A DNA stretch of 43,091 nucleotides from Croceimicrobium sp965658965. Its GTDB lineage: Bacteria > Bacteroidota > Bacteroidia > Flavobacteriales > Schleiferiaceae. The notes below the pieces were generated by a model. The model saw only the letters and a program-made list of their open reading frames with translations. It was not told the DNA's origin and ran no database searches. Location of the stretch: contig CBFHVV010000023.1 of assembly GCA_965658965.1 (NCBI GenBank), forward strand, positions 1-43,091, in the 5' to 3' direction. Shown piece by piece: positions 1 to 7,865 of this stretch (positions are counted from its first letter, which is position 1; every line of letters starts with the position of its first letter). The position numbers were made by a program, and so were the translations under genes.

Positions 1-288
1 GTTTCCGCTCGTATAATGGAGCGTAATAATTTAAGCTCGGATGATGTGTCGTGGTTAGTGCCGCACCAGGCCAATAAACGCATTATTGACGCTACCGCTA
101 AAAGAATGGGTTTAGACTCTTCTAAGGTTATGTTAAACATAGATCGCTACGGTAACACCACCAATGGTACTCTACCTTTGTGTTTATGGGATTATGAAGA
201 TCGCTTAAAGAAAGGCGATAACCTTATCTTCGCCGCCTTCGGAGGAGGTTTTACTTGGGGTGCTGTCTATTTAAAGTGGGCCATTTAA
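1..288 (+). CDS. fabH: 3-oxoacyl-ACP synthase III (KAS III), C-terminal part
   Basis: The reading frame is open from the first base, so the start lies outside the window; 95 codons are visible. KAS III condenses acetyl-CoA with malonyl-ACP to start type II fatty-acid synthesis in the cytoplasm. The visible part carries the VPHQAN motif with the catalytic His, the YGNTTNGTLPL segment holding the catalytic Asn, and the C-terminal AFGGGFTWGA glycine-rich strand. The catalytic Cys would be upstream. Bacteroidota FabH proteins often have NTTNGT where E. coli has NTSAAS. It lies 56 bp before accB, the usual order in this phylum, and is probably co-transcribed with it. Identification is secure even though the protein is partial. 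Confidence 0.95.
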   Translation, partial: VSARIMERNNLSSDDVSWLVPHQANKRIIDATAKRMGLDSSKVMLNIDRYGNTTNGTLPLCLWDYEDRLKKGDNLIFAAFGGGFTWGAVYLKWAI

Positions 289-344
289 GCCTCGTTATTT
301 TTTTTAGTTTTGTTTCAACTCGTTAATTAATATTATAATTATCC

Positions 345-848
345 ATGGACTTAAAAGAAATTCAGAATCTTATAAAGTTTGTGGCCCGTTCTGGAGCCGC
401 TGAGGTTAACCTCGAAACTGAGGATTTTAAGATTGTTATCAAGACAGAATCAGCAATGATTCATGAGCAGCAAGCTACACAAGTTATAAGCATGCCTCAA
501 CAGGCCATGGCTCCACAAGCGGCTCCGGCGGCTCCTGCGCCTGCTCCTGCTGCTCCCGCTGCATCTTCTGCACCAGCAGAAAGTAAAGAGGCCAGTGATG
601 ACTCAAAATACGTCACGGTTAAATCACCAATGATTGGTACTTTCTATCGCCGTCCTTCACCAGACAAAGAGCTTTTTGTTAACGTGGGTGATGAGATTAA
701 TGAAGGCACTGTGGTTTGTATTATTGAAGCGATGAAGCTTTTCAATGAAATTGAAAGTGAGGTATCAGGTAAGATCGTTAAGATTTTAGTAGACGATCAG
801 AGTCCAGTAGAGTACGATCAACCGCTCTTCTTGGTAGATCCTTCTTAG
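345..848 (+). CDS. accB: Biotin carboxyl carrier protein of acetyl-CoA carboxylase
   Basis: This 167-residue protein carries the biotin that shuttles carboxyl groups between biotin carboxylase and carboxyltransferase in the first step of fatty-acid synthesis. The C-terminal biotinyl domain (about 88-166) has the EAMK motif, with Lys131 as the biotin attachment site, and the preceding YVTVKSPMIGTFYR segment is typical of the family. Residues about 50-80 form a flexible Ala/Pro-rich linker (repeated AAPA). The N-terminal 35 residues match the usual AccB helix region (MDLKEIQNLIKF). It sits between fabH and accC, 19 bp before accC. The carboxyltransferase genes accA and accD are not in the window. 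Confidence 0.97.
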   Translation: MDLKEIQNLIKFVARSGAAEVNLETEDFKIVIKTESAMIHEQQATQVISMPQQAMAPQAAPAAPAPAPAAPAASSAPAESKEASDDSKYVTVKSPMIGTFYRRPSPDKELFVNVGDEINEGTVVCIIEAMKLFNEIESEVSGKIVKILVDDQSPVEYDQPLFLVDPS

Positions 849-867
849 TCAACCAAAAAAAGCGATT

Positions 868-2211
868 ATGTTTAAAAAAATACTTATCGCCAACCGTGGA
901 GAAATTGCCCTTAGGGTAATCCGTACCTGTAAAGAAATGGGTATACCAACGGTGGCAGTTTATTCTAAAGCAGATAAGGAAAGCCTGCATGTGCGTTTTG
1001 CCGACGAGGCTGTTTGTATAGGACCAGCTGCGAGCTCAGAGTCTTATTTGAACATTCCTAATATCATTTCTGCTGCAGAAATTACGAATGCAGATGCTAT
1101 TCACCCTGGTTATGGCTTCCTTTCGGAGAACGCGAAATTTTCGCGTATCTGTTCGGAGAATAGCATAAAGTTTATTGGTGCCAGCCCCGAAATGATCGAC
1201 CGTATGGGCGACAAAGCAATGGCTAAAGAAACCATGCGTGCAGCGGGTGTACCAACTGTTCCAGGTTCCGATGGCCTAATTGACACTTTCGAAGATTGCC
1301 AGCGCACTGCTAAAGAAACAGGCTACCCCGTTATGCTAAAAGCAACGGCCGGTGGTGGTGGAAAAGGCATGCGTGCGGTATGGAAAGAGGAGGACCTTCT
1401 AAAAGCTTGGGAAAGTGCTCGGCAGGAAGCGAGCGCAGCCTTTGGCAACGATGGTATGTACATGGAGAAACTCATTGAGGAGCCCCGCCATATCGAAATT
1501 CAGATTGTAGGCGATTCACGTGGTAAAGCTTGTCACTTATCAGAAAGAGACTGTTCTATCCAACGTCGTCATCAAAAACTTACCGAGGAAACACCCTCAC
1601 CTTTTATGACCCCAGAATTACGCAAGAAAATGGGGGCTGCGGCAGTAAAAGCAGCAGAGTATATTAAGTACGAAGGTGCAGGAACCATTGAGTTTCTAGT
1701 CGATAAACATCGCAACTTCTACTTCATGGAAATGAACACTCGGATTCAGGTAGAGCACCCGATTACTGAGCAAGTAATTGATTACGACCTTATCCGTGAG
1801 CAAATAAAGGTTGCCGCAGGTGAGCCTATTTCTGGGAAAAATTACGAACCAAAATTACATTCCATCGAGTGTCGTATTAACGCGGAGGATCCTGCAAATG
1901 ATTTCCGCCCTTCACCAGGTATGATAAAGACTTTCCATGCCCCAGGAGGCCATGGAATACGTTTAGACACGCATGTGTATGCTGGATATATGATTCCTCC
2001 TTTTTACGATTCTATGATTGCTAAGTTGATTACTACCGCACAAACACGGGAAGAAGCAATTGATAAAATGCGAAGAGCTCTGGATGAGTTTGTAATTGAA
2101 GGGGTTAAAACAACTATTCCTTTCCACCGTGCTTTAATGGATGACCCCGATTATAATTCGGGTAATTACACTACCAAGTTTATGGAAGACTTTACCTATG
2201 AAGGTTCCTAA
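868..2211 (+). CDS. accC: Biotin carboxylase subunit of acetyl-CoA carboxylase
   Basis: This 447-residue ATP-grasp enzyme carboxylates the biotin on AccB using ATP and bicarbonate. It has the N-terminal MFKKILIANRGEIALRVIR signature, the glycine-rich ATP loop KATAGGGGKGMR near residue 160, the EMNTRIQVEHP segment with metal and catalytic residues near 290, and the biotin-carboxylase C-terminal domain (about 335-440). Length matches the family (about 445-450). It is the last gene of the fabH-accB-accC set and is followed 24 bp later by a strong intrinsic terminator, so the transcription unit ends here. Confidence 0.98.
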   Translation: MFKKILIANRGEIALRVIRTCKEMGIPTVAVYSKADKESLHVRFADEAVCIGPAASSESYLNIPNIISAAEITNADAIHPGYGFLSENAKFSRICSENSIKFIGASPEMIDRMGDKAMAKETMRAAGVPTVPGSDGLIDTFEDCQRTAKETGYPVMLKATAGGGGKGMRAVWKEEDLLKAWESARQEASAAFGNDGMYMEKLIEEPRHIEIQIVGDSRGKACHLSERDCSIQRRHQKLTEETPSPFMTPELRKKMGAAAVKAAEYIKYEGAGTIEFLVDKHRNFYFMEMNTRIQVEHPITEQVIDYDLIREQIKVAAGEPISGKNYEPKLHSIECRINAEDPANDFRPSPGMIKTFHAPGGHGIRLDTHVYAGYMIPPFYDSMIAKLITTAQTREEAIDKMRRALDEFVIEGVKTTIPFHRALMDDPDYNSGNYTTKFMEDFTYEGS

Positions 2212-2235
2212 ATAAGTTGCTAGATATTAAATTTG

Positions 2236-2262
2236 AAAGGGCGCATTTTGCGCCCTTTTTTT
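2236..2262 (+). terminator. Intrinsic terminator after accC
   Basis: A perfect 10-bp stem (AAAGGGCGCA at 2236-2245 pairing with TGCGCCCTTT at 2249-2258) with a 3-base loop is followed by a T tract to 2262. This closes the fabH-accB-accC operon. Confidence 0.93.
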
Positions 2263-2264
2263 AT

Positions 2265-2503
2265 GCTCACTATGGTCTATGCTGGGTGAGCTATAAAAAG
2301 CGCGGCTCTGGCTTTTGAATACCAGAGGAAAGGAACATGATAAAGAAGTACAGCCGGTTCGTCGAGCAAATAGCTAATGATAGGCTTTGAGAGTGAAAAT
2401 AGCCTACCAATATTTTAAGCTAGCAAGGCCAGACAACGGAACTTGCTAGGTAAATATGAAGACCCAAAAAAGCCCAGTCTATATCGAATAGACTGGGCTT
2501 TTT
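2265..2503 (+). ncRNA. Possible structured small RNA between accC and its convergent neighbour
   Basis: This gene-free stretch has no credible ORF but holds a series of perfect small inverted repeats: GCTCAC/GTGAGC (2265-2270 with 2286-2291), CTCTGG/CCAGAG (2306-2311 with 2322-2327), TAGGCT/AGCCTA (2381-2386 with 2401-2406) and CTAGCAAG/CTTGCTAG (2420-2427 with 2442-2449). They are followed by a strong 12-bp terminator hairpin and T tract on the plus strand. Hairpins ending in an intrinsic terminator are what an independent small RNA would look like. No match to tmRNA, SRP RNA, RNase P RNA or 6S RNA was recognised, and no clear TTTG/TAnnTTTG promoter was seen in front. It could also be decayed sequence. 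Confidence 0.25.
2466..2503. terminator. Bidirectional intrinsic terminator
   Basis: A perfect 12-bp stem (AGCCCAGTCTAT at 2471-2482 with ATAGACTGGGCT at 2488-2499) and a 5-base loop is flanked by an A tract on the left and a T tract on the right. It can stop the minus-strand gene ending at 2528 and any plus-strand transcript from the preceding gap. Confidence 0.9.
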
Positions 2504-2527
2504 ATATCTTTTACTAAGAGCGTTTTG

Positions 2528-4891
2528 TTAAAGCACTCCGTTGATAGTTACATTTCCTTGTAAGGTTTGACTAGCACCTGATGATGGGCTTTTCATATCA
2601 AGAATATAATAATACACACCATTAGCTAATGCTTGTCCATTAGTATTAACACCATTCCAGCCATTAGCACGATCATTAATGTTTTGGAAAGATGTGTTTT
2701 CATATACTTTCTCGCCGTGACGATTGAATACACTTAAACTAATTTGCTCGTAAGGAACACCGTCAAGTGGTGGCTCAATGAAAAATCTGTCATTGAAGTT
2801 GTCACCATTAGGCGTAATGATATTTGGAATTCTAACCTCACCTGGCAATTCTGGCTCTGGTGGAATGATGGGTGGGAAGTATTTTATGCCATAATAAACC
2901 CAGTTAGATTCAGAGGAGTCGGTTCTTGCATTACCATTCGGGTTTTTAGCAACCACTTTTATGGCATAAGTACCCTCACTTAAGGAGTCGGCTGATGGCT
3001 TGTTGAGAACAACAGCGCTATCAGTTGTAATATTCCCTTCTTGCATCCAAGCAATGCGATTATTATTAGCAGTATCCATTTTTCCGCGATAAACCTCATA
3101 ACCTCTAACACTTTGATCCATGCAATAGTAATGGTTCCAGTATAAGGCTATTTGAGATTCACTTAATTGGCTAGAATCTACTCTAAGCTGAATATTAGAA
3201 CATGTACGACTGATTTCTCTTCCTTTTCCGTTGTACACTAAAAGTACAGAGTAGTCGTAAATAAAGTTGTCTACGTAATATCCGTTTGGTGCAAAAGAGT
3301 CAACGAAGAAGCGAGCACTTGGATCGGTAATAACCTTTAAAAGCTGCATGGGTCTTACCCCAGAATCGGCACGGTAAATGTTCCATGAGTTGAAGGTGCT
3401 AACCACATTGGCTTCATTTAAGTCATTATTGCCGGACCAATCTAAACGAATATCAAGGTCATTTTCAACCGTTAACCCATCCAATTGGTATTCAGGAGTA
3501 GGGCAACCATTAACTACAATAAGTGAACTATAGAATTCAGTAAGCTCATAACCGCACTCATTGGTTAAAGTGTTACCATCATTACCACGTCTAATTTGTA
3601 ATAAATAATTACCATCAACATCTAGTGGTTCGTGTAGTATAAGATCTATCTGTCTCGTGTTTGAAAAAGTACAGTTGTCGTTAAAGCCTACAATAGGACG
3701 GGCAACACCGTCAGGACCAATCAGACGAAAGTCGGTAGGGTCGATGGAATTACAACGTACATTATTATCAAAATCGAGGGAAACCACACTGTCGAAACAA
3801 GAATATCCATTGTATACGGGTAACTGAGTGATAGTAGCAGCACCGTTACCTAAGCTGTCAGCGCCTTTTAAGACAGCAACATTATATGAGCTTTTAATCG
3901 AGTCAATTTCCGTTCCTAAGAAGTTACTTAGACCCGTACCTGAACCCGTTATTTCAATTTTCGGACCGTCCTGAGCTAGGGGATTACAAGCGGCAGTTAC
4001 AGGGATTTGTATCTCACGAATAGTATTACCAATATAAAGCCATTGTAGTGAAATGGTATCAAAGCGATATTCTTTCACATCAATCTTCATTACATAAGAA
4101 CCTTGTTGGCTTGGGCTGAAGGTAAAAGTACCTAATTGTTGATCTACTACAATACCAGTAGAGCTAGGAATAGGGTTGCTAATAGTGTAACCACCGGCTA
4201 GTGGAATATTAGTTCCTGGTCCACACTGAACGCCTTGCTGTGGATTAGCAAAAGCATATACAATGGAATCACCATCAACTTCTTGGGCTCCTTGAGCAAA
4301 AACGAAAGGTTTCTGTCCTGGTTGCGTTAAGCAAAAAGCTTTTCCCGCTGGAGCAACAATTTGCGGAGAACTATTGTGTCCACGAGTATTATTTAGGTCT
4401 ACCTCGATATACATGTTGGGAGAATTGGCCAAATTTGTTGACTGGTCTCGACAACAAGGTGCACTTACTGTAATCTTATAGTTTGAACAAGGAGGAAGGA
4501 TTACGTTTCCTTCGTATTTGTGAATAGATAAATCTTTAAAGGCAGGATCAGTAGGGTTGGCACATTCATCTAGTCCAGGAACCAACCATCCCCCACTATT
4601 ATCGCCCGGTGAAGCATTTGCGCCAGTTGCCATTACTTTGGCTAAGTTGGTAGTGATATTTGGTCCGCAGGAAGAAGTAATACAAATCGCTTGCGCTCCC
4701 GTGCCGATAGTAGCACCACCGTTATTACGGTACCACTGAACGAAGATGCGATATTGATTGGCAACTCCAGTAGAATCCCCAATGTACTTATAATACACTT
4801 CTCCACTAGAGTAGTGGGAAGCTTTTAGTTCTGTCGTAAAGCTTAGCACCATGATTAGCGCAAAACTCAAGTAGCCGATAATTTTTCTCAT
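2528..4891 (-). CDS. Secreted protein with T9SS type B sorting domain, paralog 1 of 3
   Basis: The 787-residue protein begins with a signal peptide (about 1-24, cut after ELKAS) and a Cys-rich N-terminal region starting HYSSGEVYYKYIG, a pattern common in large secreted Bacteroidota proteins. The middle (about 470-690) looks like fibronectin type III repeats (RLDWSGNN, ALYWNHYYC). The C-terminal ~95 residues are a gliding-motility-associated CHU_C domain: IPNIITPNGDNFNDRF, then VFNRHGEKVYEN, WNGVNTNGQALANGVYYY. In this family that domain directs export by the type IX system, so the protein is expected outside the cell or on its surface. Its ligand or role (adhesion, matrix, cell-surface structure) is unknown. 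It is closely related to the next gene and more distantly to the third. Confidence 0.88.
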   Translation of the reverse strand: MRKIIGYLSFALIMVLSFTTELKASHYSSGEVYYKYIGDSTGVANQYRIFVQWYRNNGGATIGTGAQAICITSSCGPNITTNLAKVMATGANASPGDNSGGWLVPGLDECANPTDPAFKDLSIHKYEGNVILPPCSNYKITVSAPCCRDQSTNLANSPNMYIEVDLNNTRGHNSSPQIVAPAGKAFCLTQPGQKPFVFAQGAQEVDGDSIVYAFANPQQGVQCGPGTNIPLAGGYTISNPIPSSTGIVVDQQLGTFTFSPSQQGSYVMKIDVKEYRFDTISLQWLYIGNTIREIQIPVTAACNPLAQDGPKIEITGSGTGLSNFLGTEIDSIKSSYNVAVLKGADSLGNGAATITQLPVYNGYSCFDSVVSLDFDNNVRCNSIDPTDFRLIGPDGVARPIVGFNDNCTFSNTRQIDLILHEPLDVDGNYLLQIRRGNDGNTLTNECGYELTEFYSSLIVVNGCPTPEYQLDGLTVENDLDIRLDWSGNNDLNEANVVSTFNSWNIYRADSGVRPMQLLKVITDPSARFFVDSFAPNGYYVDNFIYDYSVLLVYNGKGREISRTCSNIQLRVDSSQLSESQIALYWNHYYCMDQSVRGYEVYRGKMDTANNNRIAWMQEGNITTDSAVVLNKPSADSLSEGTYAIKVVAKNPNGNARTDSSESNWVYYGIKYFPPIIPPEPELPGEVRIPNIITPNGDNFNDRFFIEPPLDGVPYEQISLSVFNRHGEKVYENTSFQNINDRANGWNGVNTNGQALANGVYYYILDMKSPSSGASQTLQGNVTINGVL

Positions 4892-5270
4892 TTCTCCTGT
4901 TATAATAAATAGGCTACGAACTTAAAGCAAAAGATCATATTTACCAATCGAAATTGGTTTAAGCGTGCTTGTCATTTAGTTTAAGACCGAAAAAAGGAAT
5001 AATAAATAAGCCTCCACTTCTAACAGAGGCTTATTTTCATTAGGATTAAAAGTCCAAAACCAGAGTATTTTACTTAGTATCTATCTCTTTAACGTATCAC
5101 AGTATCATATTTTTAGCGGTTAAAATTTGCTGAAAGCTATAGCAAGTTTCCCTCCACAAACAGTGTTTTTCGTCCTTTCACATTGCGCTTGTAGTTTTCG
5201 GTATTGGCATCCTTAAGCCTATCTAAACACTCCGCCTTAAGCCGCATTTTAAGTTTAAAACAGCATAGGC
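4892..5270. other. Gene-free spacer between paralogs 1 and 2
   Basis: No ORF is convincing in these 379 bases. They hold a 16-bp palindrome (ACCAAT-CGAA-ATTGGT, 4943-4958) about 50 bp upstream of the paralog 1 start, and a terminator-like hairpin at 5004-5036. The part from 5037 to 5270 shows a twice-occurring CCTTAAGCC word (near 5210 and 5240) and nothing else recognisable. No clean TAnnTTTG element was found for the minus-strand gene. Confidence 0.5.
4990..5036 (-). terminator. Probable terminator for paralog 2
   Basis: An 11-bp stem (AAATAAGCCTC at 5004-5014 with GAGGCTTATTT at 5026-5036) has an 11-base loop. Read on the minus strand it is followed by a T-rich tail (complement of 4990-5003). 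It lies about 235 bases past the stop of the minus-strand gene at 5271, further than usual, so a role as a 5' leader structure is not excluded. Confidence 0.6.
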
Positions 5271-7640
5271 TTATCTGCCTGCCGCTGTAATAGTTAGGCT
5301 GCCGCTGATGGATTCATTAAAGCCAATCGCTGAGCTCTTTAGTTTTAGGGTATAAAAATACACGCCATTGGGTAAAGCTTGGCCATTGGTGTTTACCCCA
5401 TTCCAGCCATTGGTCCGATCGTTACTTAATTGAAATGAGCTGTTTTGATATACTTTTTCACCATGGCGATTGAAGATGCTGAGACTAATCTGATCAAAAG
5501 ATTCACCCTCAAGCGGTGCTTGTATGAAAAACCTGTCATTTAGCCCATCTCCATTAGGGGTAATAATATTAGGGATTAGAACCTGACCCGGCTCTAAAGG
5601 GTCTTCCTGATTTGTGCTTGGCATAGTAAGTTTGTAATATACCCAATTTGACTCGGAAGAATCCGTCTTACTGTTGCCATTCGGATTTCTAGCCACTACT
5701 TTTAGGGCATAGCTGCCTTGGTTTAGAGAGTCGGCTTGCGGTCTGCTAATTACCACAGCACTATCCGTAACAATACTTCCTTCTTGCTTCCAAGCAATGG
5801 TATTACTTAGGCTATCTAATTTGCCTCGGTATATTTCGTAGCCTCTTACACTTTGATCCATACAATAATAATGGTTCCAATAAAGAGCAATTTGATTAGC
5901 ACTGGATTTGTCAGAATCGATCTGTAAGTTAATATTAGAGCAAGTACGGGTTATTTCCCTACCTTTCCCATTGTAAACTAATAAGGCGGCATAGTCATAA
6001 ATTAGATTGTCAACATAGTACCCATTAGGGGCAAATGAATCTACGAAGAACCGTGCACTAGGGTCTTTAATTACTTTTAAAAGCTGTAAGGGTCGCTGCC
6101 CAGATTCGGCTCTATAAATGTTCCAGGAATTAAAAGTGCTTTGTACCATAGCGTCAGCCAAGTCGTTATTACCAGACCAGTCTAAGCGAATGTCTAAGTC
6201 TCTTTCTACACTTAAACCGTCAAGCTGGTATTCTGGCGCGGGGCAGCCATTTACTATAATTAAAGAGCTGTAAAATTCAGTTAATTCATAACCACATTCG
6301 TTGGTTAAGGTGTTTCCATCATTGCCTCTTTTTATTTGCAATAAATAGTTGCCATCTATATCAAGCGCTTGGTGCAGAATGAGATCAATTTTGCGAGTAT
6401 TAGAAAAGTTACAATGGTCATTAAAGCCAACAATGGGTCGGGCAATACCATCAGGGCCAATTAAACGAAAATCAGTTGGGTCAATAGAATTGCAGCGTAC
6501 ATTATTGTCAAAGTCCAGAGAAATAAGACTGTCAAAACAAGCGTAATTGGTATATACTGGTAGTTGTGTGATGGTGGCATTTCCATTGCCAAGACTGTCT
6601 GCTCCTTTTAAAATGCTAACATTATAGGTCTCTTTTAAGGAGTCTATCTCGCTGCTAAGCAAATTGTTTAAGCTGGTGCCAGAGCCAGTAATTTCAATTT
6701 TGGGTCCTTGTTGCGCCAAGGGATTGCAAGAAGCGGTAACTGGAACTTGAATTTCACGGATGGTGTTTCCGATATAAAGCCATTTGAAACTTGTAGTATC
6801 AAAGCGATATTCTTTCACATCAATCTTCATTACATAAGAACCTTGCTGACTTGGACTGAAGGTAAAGGTGCCTAACTGTTGATCGATAACAATTCCAGTA
6901 GAACTTGGAATGGGCGAATTAACGGTATAGCCAGCGGCCAGCGGCAGGTTAAGCCCTGGTCCGCAGTTTGGTCCTTCTTGAGGGTGAGCGAAGGTATAAA
7001 CGATAGAGTCACCATCAACTTCTTGCGCACCTTGTGCAAAAACAAAGGGTTTTTGCCCAACTTGCGTGAGGCAAAAAGCTTTACCAGCGGGAGCTAATAT
7101 TTGCGGGGAACTATTGGGGCCTAAGGTGTTGTTAAGGTCTACTTCGATATATAAATTTTCGCCACTGGAACCAATTATATTGTCCGAAACATCGCGGCAA
7201 CAATCGGCACTCACGGTAATCTTATTGTCTGCGCAAGGGGGAATTATTACATTTCCTTCGTATTTGTGAACGGAAAGGTTTTTAAACTCACTGGCAGAAG
7301 CATCAGCGCACTCATCTAGTCCAGGAACAATCCAACCGCCGGGCTGATTGTCGAAAGGTGAAGCCATACCAGCAGGTGGCAATACATTATTAAGGTTCAC
7401 ATTAATGTTTGGACCGCAAGATCGAGTAATACAAATGGCTTGGCTAGTTACAACTGTAGCACCAGAGGCATTATTTTTATACCAACGCACAAAGACTCGG
7501 TATTCATTAGGCACTCCAGTAGAGTCGCCAATGTATTTATAATAAACTTCTCCGCTTGAGTAATGACTGGCCGAGAGTGTAAGTGAAAAAGAAACTAAGG
7601 CAATAAATGCCAGGTAGAGCGTAAGACTTGAATTCTTCAT
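5271..7640 (-). CDS. Secreted protein with T9SS type B sorting domain, paralog 2 of 3
   Basis: This 789-residue protein is a close paralog of the gene ending at 2528, with the same architecture: signal peptide (about 1-24, ending LSAS), Cys-rich N-terminal region beginning HYSSGEVYYKYIG, conserved block FTFSPSQQGSYVMKIDVKEYRFDT, fibronectin-like middle, and a CHU_C type B C-terminal domain (IPNIITPNGDGLNDRFFI, WNGVNTNGQALPNGVYFY). It is presumably exported by T9SS. At DNA level most third positions differ from paralog 1, but 6796-6845 is identical to 4056-4105, which may reflect gene conversion. It has its own candidate terminator, so the three paralogs need not be one operon. Function is unknown. 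Confidence 0.88.
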   Translation of the reverse strand: MKNSSLTLYLAFIALVSFSLTLSASHYSSGEVYYKYIGDSTGVPNEYRVFVRWYKNNASGATVVTSQAICITRSCGPNINVNLNNVLPPAGMASPFDNQPGGWIVPGLDECADASASEFKNLSVHKYEGNVIIPPCADNKITVSADCCRDVSDNIIGSSGENLYIEVDLNNTLGPNSSPQILAPAGKAFCLTQVGQKPFVFAQGAQEVDGDSIVYTFAHPQEGPNCGPGLNLPLAAGYTVNSPIPSSTGIVIDQQLGTFTFSPSQQGSYVMKIDVKEYRFDTTSFKWLYIGNTIREIQVPVTASCNPLAQQGPKIEITGSGTSLNNLLSSEIDSLKETYNVSILKGADSLGNGNATITQLPVYTNYACFDSLISLDFDNNVRCNSIDPTDFRLIGPDGIARPIVGFNDHCNFSNTRKIDLILHQALDIDGNYLLQIKRGNDGNTLTNECGYELTEFYSSLIIVNGCPAPEYQLDGLSVERDLDIRLDWSGNNDLADAMVQSTFNSWNIYRAESGQRPLQLLKVIKDPSARFFVDSFAPNGYYVDNLIYDYAALLVYNGKGREITRTCSNINLQIDSDKSSANQIALYWNHYYCMDQSVRGYEIYRGKLDSLSNTIAWKQEGSIVTDSAVVISRPQADSLNQGSYALKVVARNPNGNSKTDSSESNWVYYKLTMPSTNQEDPLEPGQVLIPNIITPNGDGLNDRFFIQAPLEGESFDQISLSIFNRHGEKVYQNSSFQLSNDRTNGWNGVNTNGQALPNGVYFYTLKLKSSAIGFNESISGSLTITAAGR

Positions 7641-7813
7641 GGGTTTGTAAATTGAAGGTCTAACTTAGATTTACTACAAGAACAAATCAACGGTAAAGCC
7701 TTTATAGACAGGGATTGGCTAGCGATAGCGGGCTTTTAATGTGCAGAAATTTGCCTTTCCGTTAACTCAGTGGCTTTTTCTAGTTTTAAACTAGATTATA
7801 CTCTAGTGCTAAA

Positions 7814-7843
7814 TAAAAAAAGCCGACCTGAAACAGGTCGGCT
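7814..7843 (-). terminator. Intrinsic terminator for paralog 3
   Basis: A perfect 10-bp stem (AGCCGACCTG at 7821-7830 with CAGGTCGGCT at 7834-7843) and a 3-base loop is followed on the minus strand by seven Ts (complement of 7814-7820). It lies 22 bases beyond the stop of the gene ending at 7866. Confidence 0.93.
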
Positions 7844-7865
7844 TTAAAGCTTTTAGAAAAAAAAA

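Noticed and set aside
2322..2332. CCAGAGGAAAG resembling the conserved GAGGAAAG of RNase P RNA
   Set aside because: The other conserved regions of RNase P RNA are absent and the stretch is far too short.
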